Source of the DNA: Takakia lepidozioides | Lineage: Eukaryota > Streptophyta > Takakiopsida > Takakiales > Takakiaceae | DNA: 64,000 nucleotides | Direction: 5' to 3' | NCBI GenBank assembly: GCA_030704615.1 | Contig: CM060731.1 | Coordinates: forward strand, 16,802,001-16,866,000 | Part shown: one piece after another, positions 11,606 to 22,379 of the stretch | Layout of the letters: each line of letters opens with the position of its first letter | Position numbering within the stretch: position 1 is the stretch's first letter | Notes under the pieces: model-generated | What the model saw: the letters and a program-made list of their open reading frames with translations, nothing else | Database searches by the model: none | Told to the model about the DNA's origin: nothing | Translations under genes and position numbers: made by a program

Positions 11606-12309
11606 ACAACACAACAGCTCGATACTAAGAAACTGCGTAGGAGAAAAAGAAAAAGAAAACTAAGTCCCAGCCCTCTCATGGGCAACCCTATAAACAACTT
11701 TTAAGGAAAAAAAAACATTTTGGCTACCAGGCTTGCACTATAAGTCATTCCGACGACTATTTGGTGGTGAGCTCGTGCTGGTCAACCATTGTTGACCAAC
11801 CATCCGTCTAGTGCGGAGCCATGCAGTCATGAGGACGTCTACCAAAGTAGTCGCCCAAAGGACTACGTAGTCACATAGTCATTTCAACGACTACGTGAAA
11901 CTCCATTTGGTCCAAAAATATAGGGAAGTCATGGTCAAAGTCAGAAAAACCATGACTACCACGGTTCGACAGTCAGATATACCGCGATTTGTTGTAGTGC
12001 ATCATGCACCTCCATATTCCTCGACGGAAATGTTTGTTCAACTCTGTCCACATCTCACGATATTTTTCCCGCCTATAGACAAGTCAAAATCCAACAAGAG
12101 CTGGTATCTTGTAGTCTGCCTCGAACATTCAGGGGATATTGTAGCTCTTCTGGTGCTTCAAGACTTTGCACAAAACTCCATTCAGGTCAAAAATTATCAT
12201 GCGCAATCCTTTCGCAAGTGGAGAAATTGGTGCTGCAATCTGTGAGAAATTCATACATCCACTTAGGTGGTAATCAAGATAAACCATGGACAGGATTGAC
12301 ATTGGGAGC

Positions 12310-12333
12310 AACGTCCACTGGACAGTCGAGGTT
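12310..12333. repeat. 24-bp palindrome, copy 2
   Basis: Arms AACGTCCACT and AGTCGAGGTT, spacer GGAC; arm mismatches at positions 4 and 7. It lies between the stop of HAD-B and the start of HAD-A. Confidence 0.85.
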
Positions 12334-12401
12334 CAGGATAATCTTGAGCAGCCATCTACGTTTCAATCTGTTCCAATGAAGTGTCATGAAATTTTTGTTT
12401 T

Positions 12402-13157
12402 CTAAGATAAACCTGTCATTTGCAAATCCCATAGCAAGAGGCATTTGACCTTTGGGTCATTATACGGTCGACATCCTATGGGCTTTTCCACGTTGAATAT
12501 ATCAGCGTCTTTTCCGGATAACCGCAACTCTTCTAGGTGCGGTTTGAGTTCATCCAGAAGAAACATTGTCATTGTATAGGTCGACGAGCGCTTTATATTT
12601 TGGAGGAAGATACCGATCGACTTTGGGTTCAAGTAGGACTTATACATATTTTCTACAGTGTCGATGAGAAGTGTGTTTGATCTGTACGCTACAGTGTCGT
12701 CTACAGTGATAATGTTGTAAAGACGTTTAAGATAAATTGGCACTTTCGGATATTTGGGCCATTCGCCACTGAAAGTTTGTCTATGCTTCACGCAGTCCTC
12801 ATTGCTGAATTCCCTGACCTTGGAAAACCTTCTTCCAAACAAAGCCAGCCCTATATCCAGGACATTTTCTAACGGTCCAGTGTTCCAAAAGTAGACCTTA
12901 AAATGCTTAAGGACCCATTTCAGGAAGTCGTCCAAACCATTTCGGACTGCAAGCTTGAATTATCCAACGCATACACAAGGTTGGGTTATAGGAGGGGATC
13001 TCGAGCCATCTCGGAGGTAAACCTCACCAAGGTAACCGACATCATGAACTAGGACGTAGTATCCTGGTCGACATCCATTCAGTCCCTCAGAGAGGCGATA
13101 CCAATCCTGTGGGTTCACAAATTGGTGATAGTCGATTGGAGGGTGAATCATATCATT
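12402..13157 (-). pseudogene. FCP1/TIM50-like HAD phosphatase, second copy (HAD-B)
   Basis: The exon begins after an acceptor (TTATTCCACAG) at 13157. YVLVHDVGYLG aligns with motif I of this family, keeping the first Asp but having Gly where DLNG-type members have Asn. After an in-frame TAA at 12960-12962 the same frame continues with LDDFLKWVLKHFKVYFWNTG, then REFSNEDC and YRSNTLLIDTVENMYKSYLNP. The second loop reads IDT rather than DD, so a metal-binding acidic residue is also lost. It ends MTGLS-stop at 12402. An internal stop and two altered motifs make this a pseudogene or a catalytically dead copy. Confidence 0.7.
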
Positions 13158-13230
13158 CTGTGGAATAACAGAACAATTAATTCATTTTGAAAACTAGAAA
13201 AAAGACAGAGAAGAACATTTTCTAAGATGG

Positions 13231-13498
13231 TTATGAAGTGTATATCTGCTTCGAGGAGGGATTCCGAATTTGCTGCTGTGGCTGATTGATCTCTTTTCCT
13301 TCGCGCTGAGCAACGACCATCTCCGACTCATTTCCTCCATCTCGCAACGTCGACTGGGCAGTGGAGGTTGCTTGTATGACCGGATCAGGTGGGCTTACCC
13401 TGATTGTTAAGTCCACGTGCCTCCTCACTATTTGAGTCGCAATGGATTCTGCCCAAGTTTGTGTGATTTCCTCCAATTTCCGTTCATGGATCTATATG
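13231..13498 (-). pseudogene. Unrecognised minus-strand exon upstream of HAD-B
   Basis: The open frame follows a possible acceptor (CTCATATAG) and encodes about 85 residues, including EEITQTWAESIATQIVRRHV and a Gln/Ser-rich end. It contains palindrome 13346-13369 within the reading frame. It may be an exon of the HAD-B gene or the last exon of the methylase-like gene. No domain is recognised. Confidence 0.35.
13346..13369. repeat. 24-bp palindrome, copy 3
   Basis: Arms AACGTCGACT and AGTGGAGGTT, spacer GGGC; mismatches at arm positions 4 and 7. It lies inside an open reading frame, where it would encode ATSTAQSTL on the minus strand. Confidence 0.85.
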
Positions 13499-13682
13499 AG
13501 TTTTCGTAACCGTCAGTCACATGAAGAGTTTAAGGAGGTGGGAATATGACGCCAAACAAAAATCAAAATACAGATAAGCTATTGACAAAAACACAACCAG
13601 AACACAACCAGATGCAATACACACAATTTGTTCAATTTAAAATACTTAAAGACACCACAAATCTACAGGTGTCATTTGTTAC

Positions 13683-14704
13683 CTAGAAGAAGAAGACTCC
13701 GGCCTAAACCGGCGTAACTAAGAGCCACTTTGCCTTGCGGCTACTGCCCCTTTTCAAGAGTGGGCCCTATGTGAGAACCGGTGTCCAGAGGACATCACAT
13801 GACAAGCAAAGGGAGTAGTACCTGTGGCGCAAGGGGTACTAGGTGGTACCCGTGGGGCCCATGGGGTACCCCATGGATACCGATGGGTACCCAAAGGCGC
13901 CCCGGGCACCTATGGGAGGGAAGGAGGGCTGGATTCGAGCTGGCGTTTGTTGGTGATGATAGCAGTGAGAGATCGAAGTGCGGTGAGGTGTATGGCTTTG
14001 AAGCATTTGTGGATGGAAATGATAGGGATTTGGAAATTGTTCTGAAGGGCAGAGATGCTATCATTATGGATGCCCCCTCTGGTGCCAGCAGTGATGATAT
14101 TAAGTGGGCCCGTGGCCCATCCCCGCCATTGGATAGCAAGGATGAGTGGTGCATATTTTTGGTGTTTTTCGAGGATGGAGGAGCTGGGGAAGCGGTCATG
14201 GTAGAATGTAAATTCTATGAAATGTATGGTGATGGTTGGGGATGGTACAGATGGTGGGGTAGTGTTAATGGGGAGGCCCTGGACTAGGAGGATGTCCGGG
14301 CATAGTCTCGCGGGACATGTGCATGACGTGTGAGGTTGGCATCTACAATGAAGTAGCCATGGAGGTACTTATGGTCCGAAGGCCGGCCTTGGTAGGTGCC
14401 AGCATTGATGAGTGTAAACCATCTAGTTTCATTGCGTCGTAATAAGAGTTTATGGATATGCCATACGGCATGGTTATGTCTAGCAATACGAAGTCCGTGA
14501 ATGACGGGGTGGGGACATTCGCTAAGAAGATGGGGCCAGGTATCGCGTGTGGCGTGGATGTGGGAGCAGAGTGGGCAGTGCGGGGATGGGAATAGGGTAG
14601 GCCAGAAGGTGTGTTTGCGTTGATGGCCTATGTACTGGGCGTATCTGAATTTAAGTGTTTGTCGTATTTGTGCGTAAGATGCAACTTTAGTATTCCAGAA
14701 GTGG
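13683..14704 (-). mobile_element. 5'-truncated non-LTR retrotransposon (LINE) 3' end
   Basis: The minus strand encodes RYAQYIGHQRKHTFWP, then a CPLCSHIHATRDTWPHLLSEC zinc-binding segment and ARHNHAVWHIHKLLL, INAGTYQGRP. This is the typical C-terminus of a plant LINE reverse transcriptase polyprotein. The frame stops at 14284 and a roughly 600-bp 3' UTR follows, ending in a TTCTTCTTCT tail near 13683. The coding sequence is fused in frame to the acidic tail of the methylase-like pseudogene, so the LINE landed in or just after that exon. The upstream border (about 14704) is approximate, and no target duplication was found. Confidence 0.65.
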
Positions 14705-17700
14705 TTTGATAATTTATGGTGAAGGACAGTGGTTTGATAATTGTCGTCGTTACCCTCGATGCCCTCGTCCTCCTCCCTGTGTTCGGAATGTCCTCCTTCT
14801 TCTTCCAAATCTTCATCTTCCACTTCCTCATCATCATCATCGTCTCCGCCGTCAACCTCTTCAACAACATTGTCATTCTCAATTTGAAGCTTCTTAAAAT
14901 TTGCTTCAACTTTTTCTTTGCAAATTTTTTTTTTGGTTGAGTGGTTGATTTCAAGCACTCGAATGTTTCTTGCCTGCAGATAAACCTTGTCAGTAAAACA
15001 GAGGACGCGTTCAATCAAAAATGTAAAAAATATATTTAAAATGCAAACAAGTTTTACACTTACATGAAGGGCGTACGTCAACATCACGCCTTTGAAGATG
15101 TTGACAGCGGACATCCCGTCTCCACAAAACAGGGAGGCCAAATAGTCGTAGGTGTCACCTCGTAGCTCATGATTATAAGTCCTGCACTCTTCTTCAAAAG
15201 CTGATGGCTTCCCTAAAGGCCTTTCAAGAATTGACTGAATTAAGAGCACTGTCGCGATGTGCTCGTCCGGATTCTGCATCTCCTCAGGTGTCGCTGGAAA
15301 AACATAGTCCAGGCACAGGACAGTCCGAGAGAAAGTCTTCGTGCTGTTTTTATAAACATTTTCATACTCCCCCGGAACATAAAATCCCTGTCGGACAAGA
15401 TACAATGTTCTTCCGGGACCATTTTGGATGTAGGAGACTAGATTGGCCGAGGACGGTTGAGTCGAGAAGAAAAAAAAAGCACTCGTGTTCATTTTCCGAG
15501 CCACAAAAGCTTCCAGTATGTTCACATAGTCCTTGGCCTCAAATACCACAGAGTCATCTTCAGAAATTGTATTGACGAACACCATCGCTATGTTGTCAAA
15601 CCGTTTCTTCGGTGCGAGTCGCAGACGGGACTTGGCATCGGCGAATTTTGGTTCCCCGCCCCCCCCCTGAGAGGATAGTGAGACTTGAAACTCGCTGAAA
15701 TAATCGCCATGGCATCCTCTCTATCCTCATAAGCTGCTTTCTTGATGGAGGAGACGTACTTAACAAAAGCGGTCGTGAGTGGTTTTGTCTCCATGTTCAT
15801 CTTAATCTTGTTTTGGATGTAATCCGTCCCCAGTTTGTCTTTAAATGTTGAGAAATCTGCCTTATTGAAGTGGTACTTTTTCTTCACTTCATGCCACTCG
15901 TCCTTAGTGTATGGTTCCGTGCACTATTTGCTCCTTTGAGGCCACCCCAACACTTCCATAACATCGTCGACAATAATCCGACGCATTTTCATGTCGTCTA
16001 TGTACATGTTCATGCCTTGAATTGATTTGTCTTGTCCTTTATAATCTTGAATGGTCAATTTCAAGTCCAAGATTTTTTGCGCAACTTTTATCAGCTGCCA
16101 TCTGTTCAACCCTTGTAGCTTTGCGATAGAAGATTTCGTGAGTTGTTGCTGTTCACCCTTGTACTGTATCCCAAGCGGGTCGAGAAGCTTTCCCTGCTCC
16201 CAGCGTTTGAACACATCTTCCCAGATCTTCCAAATGTCGTCGTCGCAAAGTACTAGGACCATTGTCTCCTTAATGCTGTGTATCAAATGACAGACAAACA
16301 TGAACTCCTGCACATTCATCCATGGAAAAATTAGGTGTCACTCCGACAACAGAAGTATTCTTTAGCATAAAATGAATGTGAATAGTAGATTTTCATTCCA
16401 TAAATGCATACCTTCCATTGTTTCGTCTCGGACTTGGTGGTGTGATCGTTGTATTTCTTTGGCTTCCCCCTCAGGTTCAATAACATTCACGCATGCGCAA
16501 CTTTCTCCGGCATTGTTGTATCAAATTTTTGCGCCTTATTGGGATCGTTGAGGAGCTTTGACAACTTCAGGAGCCTTTGTTCATTGGTAGACCATACAAT
16601 CTTCGCAGGCCACTCCCGGTAGTATTCCTTAACTTTGTTGTCGGCAAGATCCTCGAGAAGTTCCTACTACAGTTAAGGTAAAATGGGTGAGAGAGTTGAA
16701 AGGGTAGGGACATATCCAATTTCGTGGGAACACCAACCTCCACTGCCTAGTGGAGGTTCGTTAAAAAAGAGCGTTGGGTGGAATTGAAGTTTATTACCTT
16801 TGCAGCCACGATGGTGTGTTGTCCACCAATGACGAAGAACCTGGATACGTCCATTTCTTTCCATTGCTTCGGTCACAATGAAGCAATCTTCTCGGGATTG
16901 GAAGGGTTGATTGGCGCAAGATACACCGGATGTTTGGAGTCGAACAAATGAAGCTGGAAGAGTTGCGCTTTCACTTCATCCTTATGCTTGATATTTAACA
17001 GCCTGTAAACCATGCTCCTTGGAGCTAGTTCCATCATGGAAACCTTCTCAAGGAAGGTACTCTCGAATCCAAACGGAAATACGTCGTTGTATTCCTTCGT
17101 GAGCCTCTCCTCCATCTTCTCGCACTTTTCCTTGTTGAAAATCTCCCCAGCTTTAGGTCTCTTGTTATCTGTCATCAATGTTGGATCCTGATCCTCCTTC
17201 TGTTTCTTTTTTCCTGCAGAAGTCCCGGCCTCATTGTCATCATTGTCGGCTGTCGACGACTTGCGTTTTCCCTTCTTCGGCTTTGATGCTTCCTCTAGTG
17301 CTCGCTTCTTGCGAATGTCGTTCCCCATTGCGTGCAGAAGATCCAGAAAAATACTCCAGGCCCTCGACAAACCTACGTCGGTAAACACTGAGCCCTCGTC
17401 AGGAAATCTAAAACCCAGTCCAATGCATTCACTCATCAACGACTTGTTCAGACGACCCACCTCCACTTTGAAACCAAACGCCCTGGGGGTCCTCGCATCC
17501 TTATACATGAACAAAACCAACATCGGGTTTTCCTCTTCAGATTCAAGCTCTATATTGAGAGTTTCTGTGTATTTTAAGTCTGTTATTACTCCAAGACTTC
17601 TGTAATGAAAAGACAGCTTGTGATCAGGAGGTGTACCCACAAGGACGATGCCCCAATCTGTCACCTCTGGGGACAACTCAAAAATTGCGGTATGGTCAGT

Positions 17701-17870
17701 TTTGAAATTTGAGGACTTCCGGCATATGAATGCGCTACAAATATCTCCAATCAATCTCGGGACGCAATCTGGTGGTGTAGGATGTCTTTTGTTACAACCA
17801 AACACAAATTCATTAAATAATAAAATAACAAGATCTCTCTACTAGCATCCATCATTCCATATATAAGAAC
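14705..17870 (-). pseudogene. ParB/DGQHR-like plus DNA-methylase-like multidomain protein, decayed
   Basis: Exons on the minus strand: about 17870-16798, 16663-16412, 16307-15064 and 14973-about 14705. All three introns have GT/AG ends and phase 0. The N-terminal part is unrecognised and is followed by a lysine-rich, nuclear-signal-like stretch (KPKKGKRKSS). Then FFVIGGQHTIVAAKELLEDL resembles the ParB/DGQHR fold. A helical region (IWKIWEDVFKRWEQGKLLDP) leads to a part ending LFCGDGMSAVNIFKG, intron, ARNIRVLEIN. That matches motif I (FxGxG) and the acidic motif II of N4/N6 DNA methylases of beta order. The expected DPPY motif IV is not visible. Breaks: TGA at 16873-16875, TGA at 16487-16489, TAG at 15924-15926 and a frameshift at the G-run near 15660. 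The acidic tail runs into a LINE. Confidence 0.55.
16735..16758. repeat. 24-bp palindrome, copy 4
   Basis: Perfect 10-bp arms AACCTCCACT and AGTGGAGGTT, spacer GCCT. It lies inside the 134-bp intron 16797-16664 of the ParB/methylase-like pseudogene. Confidence 0.92.
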
Positions 17871-17891
17871 CTCCACTGGATAGTGGAGGTT
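17868..17891. repeat. 24-bp palindrome, copy 5
   Basis: Perfect arms, spacer GGAT. It lies between the stop of the YSP-repeat protein (18110) and the first open exon of the ParB/methylase-like gene. Confidence 0.92.
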
Positions 17892-18109
17892 CATATGTAC
17901 GAGGCTTTCTACATGAAAGCAGAAATCTTCCATATTATACAGATGTTGTAGAAAGAAACTTTAATGAAAATGAGGCTCATGAGCCATTGAATATATCACC
18001 CTGAAATAGGACAAATCTTCAAATGAAATCTCTAAACCTAATTCCTCCAAAAAATACTTAGGGACTTCTCGCACTATATTCAGACGAGTCTATATTATGT
18101 ACCCAAGAA

Positions 18110-18775
18110 CTACAAAATGCTCCTTCTGATCTCCCTGAGTGTATCAGGCGAATAGTCTGGAGGGGTATATTTCGGGGATCCGGTGATACTATCAGGAGAC
18201 GCAGGGGAGTATCCTGGAGATCCGGAGACGTCCTCGAGTCCTAGGACTCCCTGTCTCGTTGCAGTGTCCAGGGAAAAGTTTGGAGGGTAATATCTTGCAG
18301 ATCCTGTTGTGGATTCAGGAGATACTAGCAAGTAACCCGGAGATGCGGGAAATCCAAAAACGGTCTCTCGTATTGCCGCCAATGTGTCCGGGGAATAGTC
18401 TGGAGGGGTGTATGTCGGATAATCTTGGGAGTAGGCAGGAGATCCGTTGACATCATTGTTTTCATGAACGCTATCTCTTATTTCCGCCAGGGTATCCATG
18501 GAGATGTCTTGAGATCTATTGTTGGGAGATTCGGCTGCGTTCCGCGGGGATTCTACAGTCACATTTTCGTCATTCCCAGACACTTTGTTCGGCTCGGTAG
18601 ACCCCCAACTGGATTTTTCATCTGGTTCTGAAACACCATGTTCTTGATCTGGATGGTCCGTTTCCATCACGTCTACCACACACCGTCTCTTGCTCCAATT
18701 TAAGCTAACGGTCTTGTACTCATCGTCAGACACCGGTTCCCCACCCTCGCTCCTCTTTTTCACACTGACAGAAAA
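18110..18775 (-). CDS. YSP-repeat protein, C-terminal exon, open frame
   Basis: This is a 217-codon open stretch entered after an acceptor (TTTTTTCTGTCAG). The N-terminal half is charged, with a KRR cluster, then DEKSSWGS. The C-terminal half holds four spaced units: SMDTLAEIRDSV, SPDTLAAIRETV, SLDTATRQGVL and SPDTLREIRRSI. They are separated by Tyr/Ser/Pro-rich linkers such as GSPGYSPASPDS and YTPPDYSPDT. The YSPxSPx pattern resembles RNA polymerase II CTD heptads but is irregular. It ends cleanly one unit after the last repeat. Being open, it may be the best-preserved gene of the cluster. Function unknown; a CTD-like substrate or mimic is only a suggestion. Confidence 0.5.
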   Translation of the reverse strand, partial: FSVSVKKRSEGGEPVSDDEYKTVSLNWSKRRCVVDVMETDHPDQEHGVSEPDEKSSWGSTEPNKVSGNDENVTVESPRNAAESPNNRSQDISMDTLAEIRDSVHENNDVNGSPAYSQDYPTYTPPDYSPDTLAAIRETVFGFPASPGYLLVSPESTTGSARYYPPNFSLDTATRQGVLGLEDVSGSPGYSPASPDSITGSPKYTPPDYSPDTLREIRRSIL

Positions 18776-18816
18776 AATAATCAGAGTGTGTAAGTGGCTG
18801 CCCGAAAGAAATATTA

Positions 18817-18840
18817 AACCTCCACTGGGTAGTGGAGGTT
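18817..18840. repeat. 24-bp palindrome, copy 6
   Basis: Perfect arms, spacer GGGT. It lies about 40 bases upstream of the acceptor of the YSP-repeat exon. Confidence 0.92.
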
Positions 18841-19020
18841 CTCAATTATCGTATTCTTGTCTCGTTGGAAAATATGTGTCACACTTACAATGTTGCACAT
18901 ATGATTCGAACACTCGTTCCCACATCGTCTCATACTGATTTTTATTTTTTTTCCAGAATTATCCGATTTCGTCCTTACTTTAAGAAATGTCTTTCAGCTT
19001 CCCCATACAGAATTCACGCA

Positions 19021-19044
19021 AACCTCCACTGGGCAGTGGAGGTT
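19021..19044. repeat. 24-bp palindrome, copy 7
   Basis: Perfect arms, spacer GGGC, only 180 bases from copy 6. It is the closest copy to the consensus. Confidence 0.92.
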
Positions 19045-20153
19045 CCAGTTTTTTGTTACTCATGTGCATGACATGGGTCTACGAATAATCTACTCTGGCC
19101 TACACGAAGCCTACTGTTAGCCTATGTCTATTGTAAAATACAAGTACACTAGGCTATCGTGGTTTTTCAAAATTGCCAAATTCGACAAAATTGGATAAGA
19201 AATGAAAATTTCCATTCAGAATTGAATTTGAATGGGAAGAAATGCATCAACTATCGATTGACAAGAACAAACTAACGCTGGATTTGGGGATCAAGAAAAC
19301 GGTTGAGAAATAAACATCCAGACATTTCCGAAACCACTGTCCTCAAAAAACCACCACAATGAACAAAACAAGCAATACAACCAGCACGGTAATCTCCCAA
19401 CCAGAACAAGCACACACAAACCCTATTGCACACAAAACCACCCTACAAACCATCGGTGAATTGAAAAACAACAGTGAAGCAATGAAGCCGGAGTGCACTA
19501 AAGTACATAATGGAGCTGGAATGAAATGAATTGACAGAGAATGAAGCAAGAATGAAGCAAACAACAAAGCAGACAATGAAACAGAAACCTAATGTGCACT
19601 AAAGCACAGACTGAAGCACTGAAGCAGAGATGAGAGTGCACTGAAGACAGTGCAGTGCAGCATAGAATGAAGCAGGATCCAAACAGATTGAATCGAGAAC
19701 AGGCCACATGAATCAAGAGCGGGCCAACACAAAACATGAAACAAAAGACGAAAAGAAGGAGTTTTCAATGTTGTACCTGCTTGTGCCGGCCATTTTGATG
19801 CCCCTGCAACCACAGTCCTTCGTTTGATACTCTCTTCCGCACCTCCGCCTGCCGGTAATTGCACTATGCTCTTGCCTCTGCACTCGTCAATCTCCACTCG
19901 CCACTGTCCTATCACTCCTCCCCGCTATTCAAATTTTGCCTATTTCACTCTCTCACCTTTCACCCTCTCATCTCTCTGCACTCGGCCAAATCTGCTATCT
20001 TTCTCTCCACGCTCCAGTGTCCAGTCGTTGCAAAACGTGTTCCAAAACTCTTCTCTTTCACGCTGTCCTCTCTCAACTGTCAAGCTCTCACTCGCGCAAC
20101 GCTTACGCGTAGAAAATGGGAAGCCCAAAGGCCGGGCTCAAAGAGTGCACCCC
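19045..20153. other. Candidate 5' leader of the minus-strand cluster
   Basis: No convincing protein exon is present. A minus-strand segment ending TGGCCGGCACAAGCAG/GTACAAC (about 19780) has a good donor and could be a non-coding or short first exon below the TATA motif at 20154. The rest is AT-rich. Confidence 0.25.
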
Positions 20154-20160
20154 TTATAAG
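20154..20160 (-). promoter_or_regulatory. Candidate TATA box for the minus-strand cluster
   Basis: CTTATAAGGG on the minus strand lies upstream of a CT-rich leader on the plus strand (GA-rich on the minus strand), a composition common at plant promoters. It sits above the whole minus-strand gene set. The assignment is inference. Confidence 0.3.
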
Positions 20161-20439
20161 CGACCTTCAAGGATGATATGAACCATTGCCTCCGTCCAAA
20201 ATCGAACGGTCGCGCGGCCCAAATGGATGTTCTGCCCCATCCACGCAAACTAACATTAATACTGTCCATCCACATAGATGAAATTAGTTCAACTTTTGTT
20301 CCAAATAGACAGACAAATGCACACACGTTTGGACAGACGAATGAAAAAATGACGAAATGACTGTAATGACGCCATTGGTCAGACTCTGCAACCCTCACGT
20401 TTGTCAAGTTATTTTACCACTAGAGTGAAGTTAGTTAGG

Positions 20440-20790
20440 AAATAGCTAGCTTTTATATATTGATATTTAGGATTGACCCAAGTGTCAATCCAGGGATCAA
20501 TACATGTTTGGGCACCTGGTGTTGTTATCTTCACGGCAGATTGCGGTGGGCTCATCTTTCTCGAGTTGAGCCTCACCGCGTCTAGCTATGGCGCTGTAGT
20601 GTGGATTCCCCATGGCGTGGGGTGCACTTGGCTCGACTAAATATGAGTGATGTTTTCATGTGCATGTTTTGAGTTTGAGAGAGCTTGTGTGCTTGTATCA
20701 TTCATTTATTTATCACTCAAGAAAAATCAGCTCGAGTATGTGAGTGTCAGGTTCGAGTTAGTTGTAGCACTTGTGTTTTCAAATCATGAG
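20440..20790 (+). repeat. LTR-like repeat family R1, copy 1
   Basis: Blocks shared with 54640-55050 in the same order: GTTATCTTCACG (TCTTATCTTCACG there), CTCGAGTTGAGCCT, a CCCCAT..C.TGGGGTGC block, TGGCTCGACTA, AGTGATGTT and TTATCACTC. Short palindromic blocks and the ~350-bp length suit part of an LTR or leader, but no matching second LTR or primer site was found. Confidence 0.6.
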
Positions 20791-22379
20791 AAGCTGTTCA
20801 GCCTAGAGTGCAGGGATCCGTGCATGAACCTATCCAAAGCGGATAGAGTACGAAGGCGAACAGGTTGCAGGTTTGTAATGGATAGAGAGGCGGGTAGCCT
20901 ATGTTGAAGAGCAGTGTTACATAGCTCAACGCTATGGCAACCAAGTTTGGGCTTCTAGTGTGAAGCAGAGGAGATGTTGGCCACAAGTGGGCGAACTGTG
21001 GTCGTCTTCTTCAGCTGCAGGCCGAGTTGAGGAGCTGCAGAAATGTGGGCTGCGCATGGGAAGCTAGCATGTTGCAGGTTAGAAATGATATGATCAGCTC
21101 TAGGTATTTCTCCCCGAAACTACTTGTTGCAGGTAGATGAGGAACAACTAAATGGTGGAGCTGTGAGGGGATGCATCGCAGCCCATTGGGAGCTTCAACT
21201 CCAAGCTCATGAAGAGGTATGAGTGAAGAGAGAGTGTGCAAATCAGTGCACTTGTGAAGCATATGTTGAGTTGGAGTTTCAATCTAAAACTCAGCAGTGT
21301 AAGGGCTCTTGGAGTGGCAAGAGTGGGGCTGGAAGGGCAGCAGCGAGGCGTCCTAGAGCAAGGGGATATGCATGAGAAGTGCATGTGCACCAAGTTTGTA
21401 AAAGTGTGTATTTTTAGATTCGTTTTTGTGAGCTTCATGAAGAAATGGAGCTTGTTGGGCAACATATTGCTTGCTTGTTGAGTTTAGGGTGCATCTGGTG
21501 GGTCGTGAGAGCCTAAGAGAGCATGGCAGCAGGTCTGGTGGCTTCGTAGAAGCCATAGCTCGGCGGCAGCATGTGCAGGAGCAAACCCCAGCTCGGGGAG
21601 AGTTCGGGAACGCCTCGGGAACGCATGGGAACTCGTTGGGAGTTCTAGGGAACGCATGGAACAGGTGGCCGTGATGGGCCGTTGGGGCGGTATCACAAGA
21701 TACCACGAGCCCAGGCCGTGACTGTTGACCGTGACCGTTGACCGTGACCGCAGGAAGTAGTGGTGCGGACACAACGGGTTGGCACGGTGACTAGATCGTG
21801 GGGATGGCGGGCCGTGAAGGCTTATGGGCGTGGTACCACGGGATATCACGGGGCAGCCCGTGGCCAACGAGCGCCTAGGGCGGGCCGTGAGGAGTCGTGG
21901 CGGTTGGAGCCACGGAAGGCCGCGAACAGTCAGAGTGAAAAAAACAAAAAAATAAAAATAAAATAAAAAATCTTTTTTCACTCGTTTCGTGGGACCTTGA
22001 TGGGGAGGCTGGGCTCTGAAGAACAACGGTTTTGAGCTAGCTGATCCGGCAGGAAAGTCGGAATTGTCTCCCTGTTGCATTTTAACAAAGGGGATTACTC
22101 CCCTGCAGGTAATCTTTTTGGGTTTTCAGCCCAATTCTTAACTAAGGGGGAGACTAGCCTGCAAGTAATTCCCTTAGACAGAATGTTGTTGGGGCCTATA
22201 TGTACCTCTATTTGCTCCATTTTTGAACCTTCAGTGAATGGCGTGGTTTCCTGAGGTTGTTCCACTCTCATGGTCATGCAAGTGAGATAAGAGAGGGAAA
22301 AAGAGGGTGTTGGGATGAGAGCGTGCTAGGGATAGGCATTGCTTTAGCTTCCCTTCCTTCTAGCTTTCCACCTTCTCTG
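20791..22379. other. Unassigned repeat-like stretch
   Basis: No protein family is recognised. About 21600-21920 is GC-rich with repeated CGTGACCGT / CCACGGGAT-type motifs. Confidence 0.25.

Larger units (their letters stand above)
8251..11999. mobile_element. Non-autonomous CACTA (En/Spm) transposon carrying PPR fragments
   Basis: The left end is CACTACAACAGATCGCGGTA and the right end read inward is CACTACAACAAATCGCGGTA, a near-perfect inverted repeat of about 30 bp. Both sides are flanked by CAT (8248-8250 and 12000-12002), the 3-bp duplication typical of CACTA elements. Subterminal regions are filled with TATGACTA/TAGTCAT motifs, as expected of CACTA transposase binding regions. No transposase is found. 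The 3749-bp interior holds decayed, repeated PPR gene pieces and a G-box-rich tandem array. It interrupts HAD-A. Confidence 0.9.
7765..12254 (-). pseudogene. FCP1/TIM50-like HAD phosphatase (HAD-A), split by a CACTA element
   Basis: This family uses a DxDx(T/V)-type HAD active site. Reading on the minus strand from about 12254, MIIFDLNGVLCKV (12171-12198) supplies motif I with the nucleophilic Asp and the DLNG variant known in plant members. Then come NKHFRRGIW and, on the far side of the transposon, KNLQLVLDFML, FVMSQEDC and the signature YNRSNTLLMDDYAIKCVLNP, followed by a possible C-terminal exon around 7769-7850. Removing 8251-11999 plus one CAT duplication joins the two halves in one frame at a conserved position. 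There is an in-frame TGA after SYNIP (about 12129), a likely decayed Arg codon. The copy is therefore a pseudogene, or was one before the insertion. It lies downstream of HAD-B in the same orientation. Confidence 0.75.

Noticed and set aside
13781-14287. Plus-strand 168-codon ORF
   Set aside because: It is antisense to the LINE 3' end and starts in GGTACC-rich sequence; no protein motif.
15204-15575. Plus-strand ORF of 123 codons
   Set aside because: It is antisense to the methylase-like exon, which has family motifs and splice sites.
16664-16797. Bacterial-type terminator hairpin
   Set aside because: The palindrome lies in a GT-AG intron with coding continuity on both sides.
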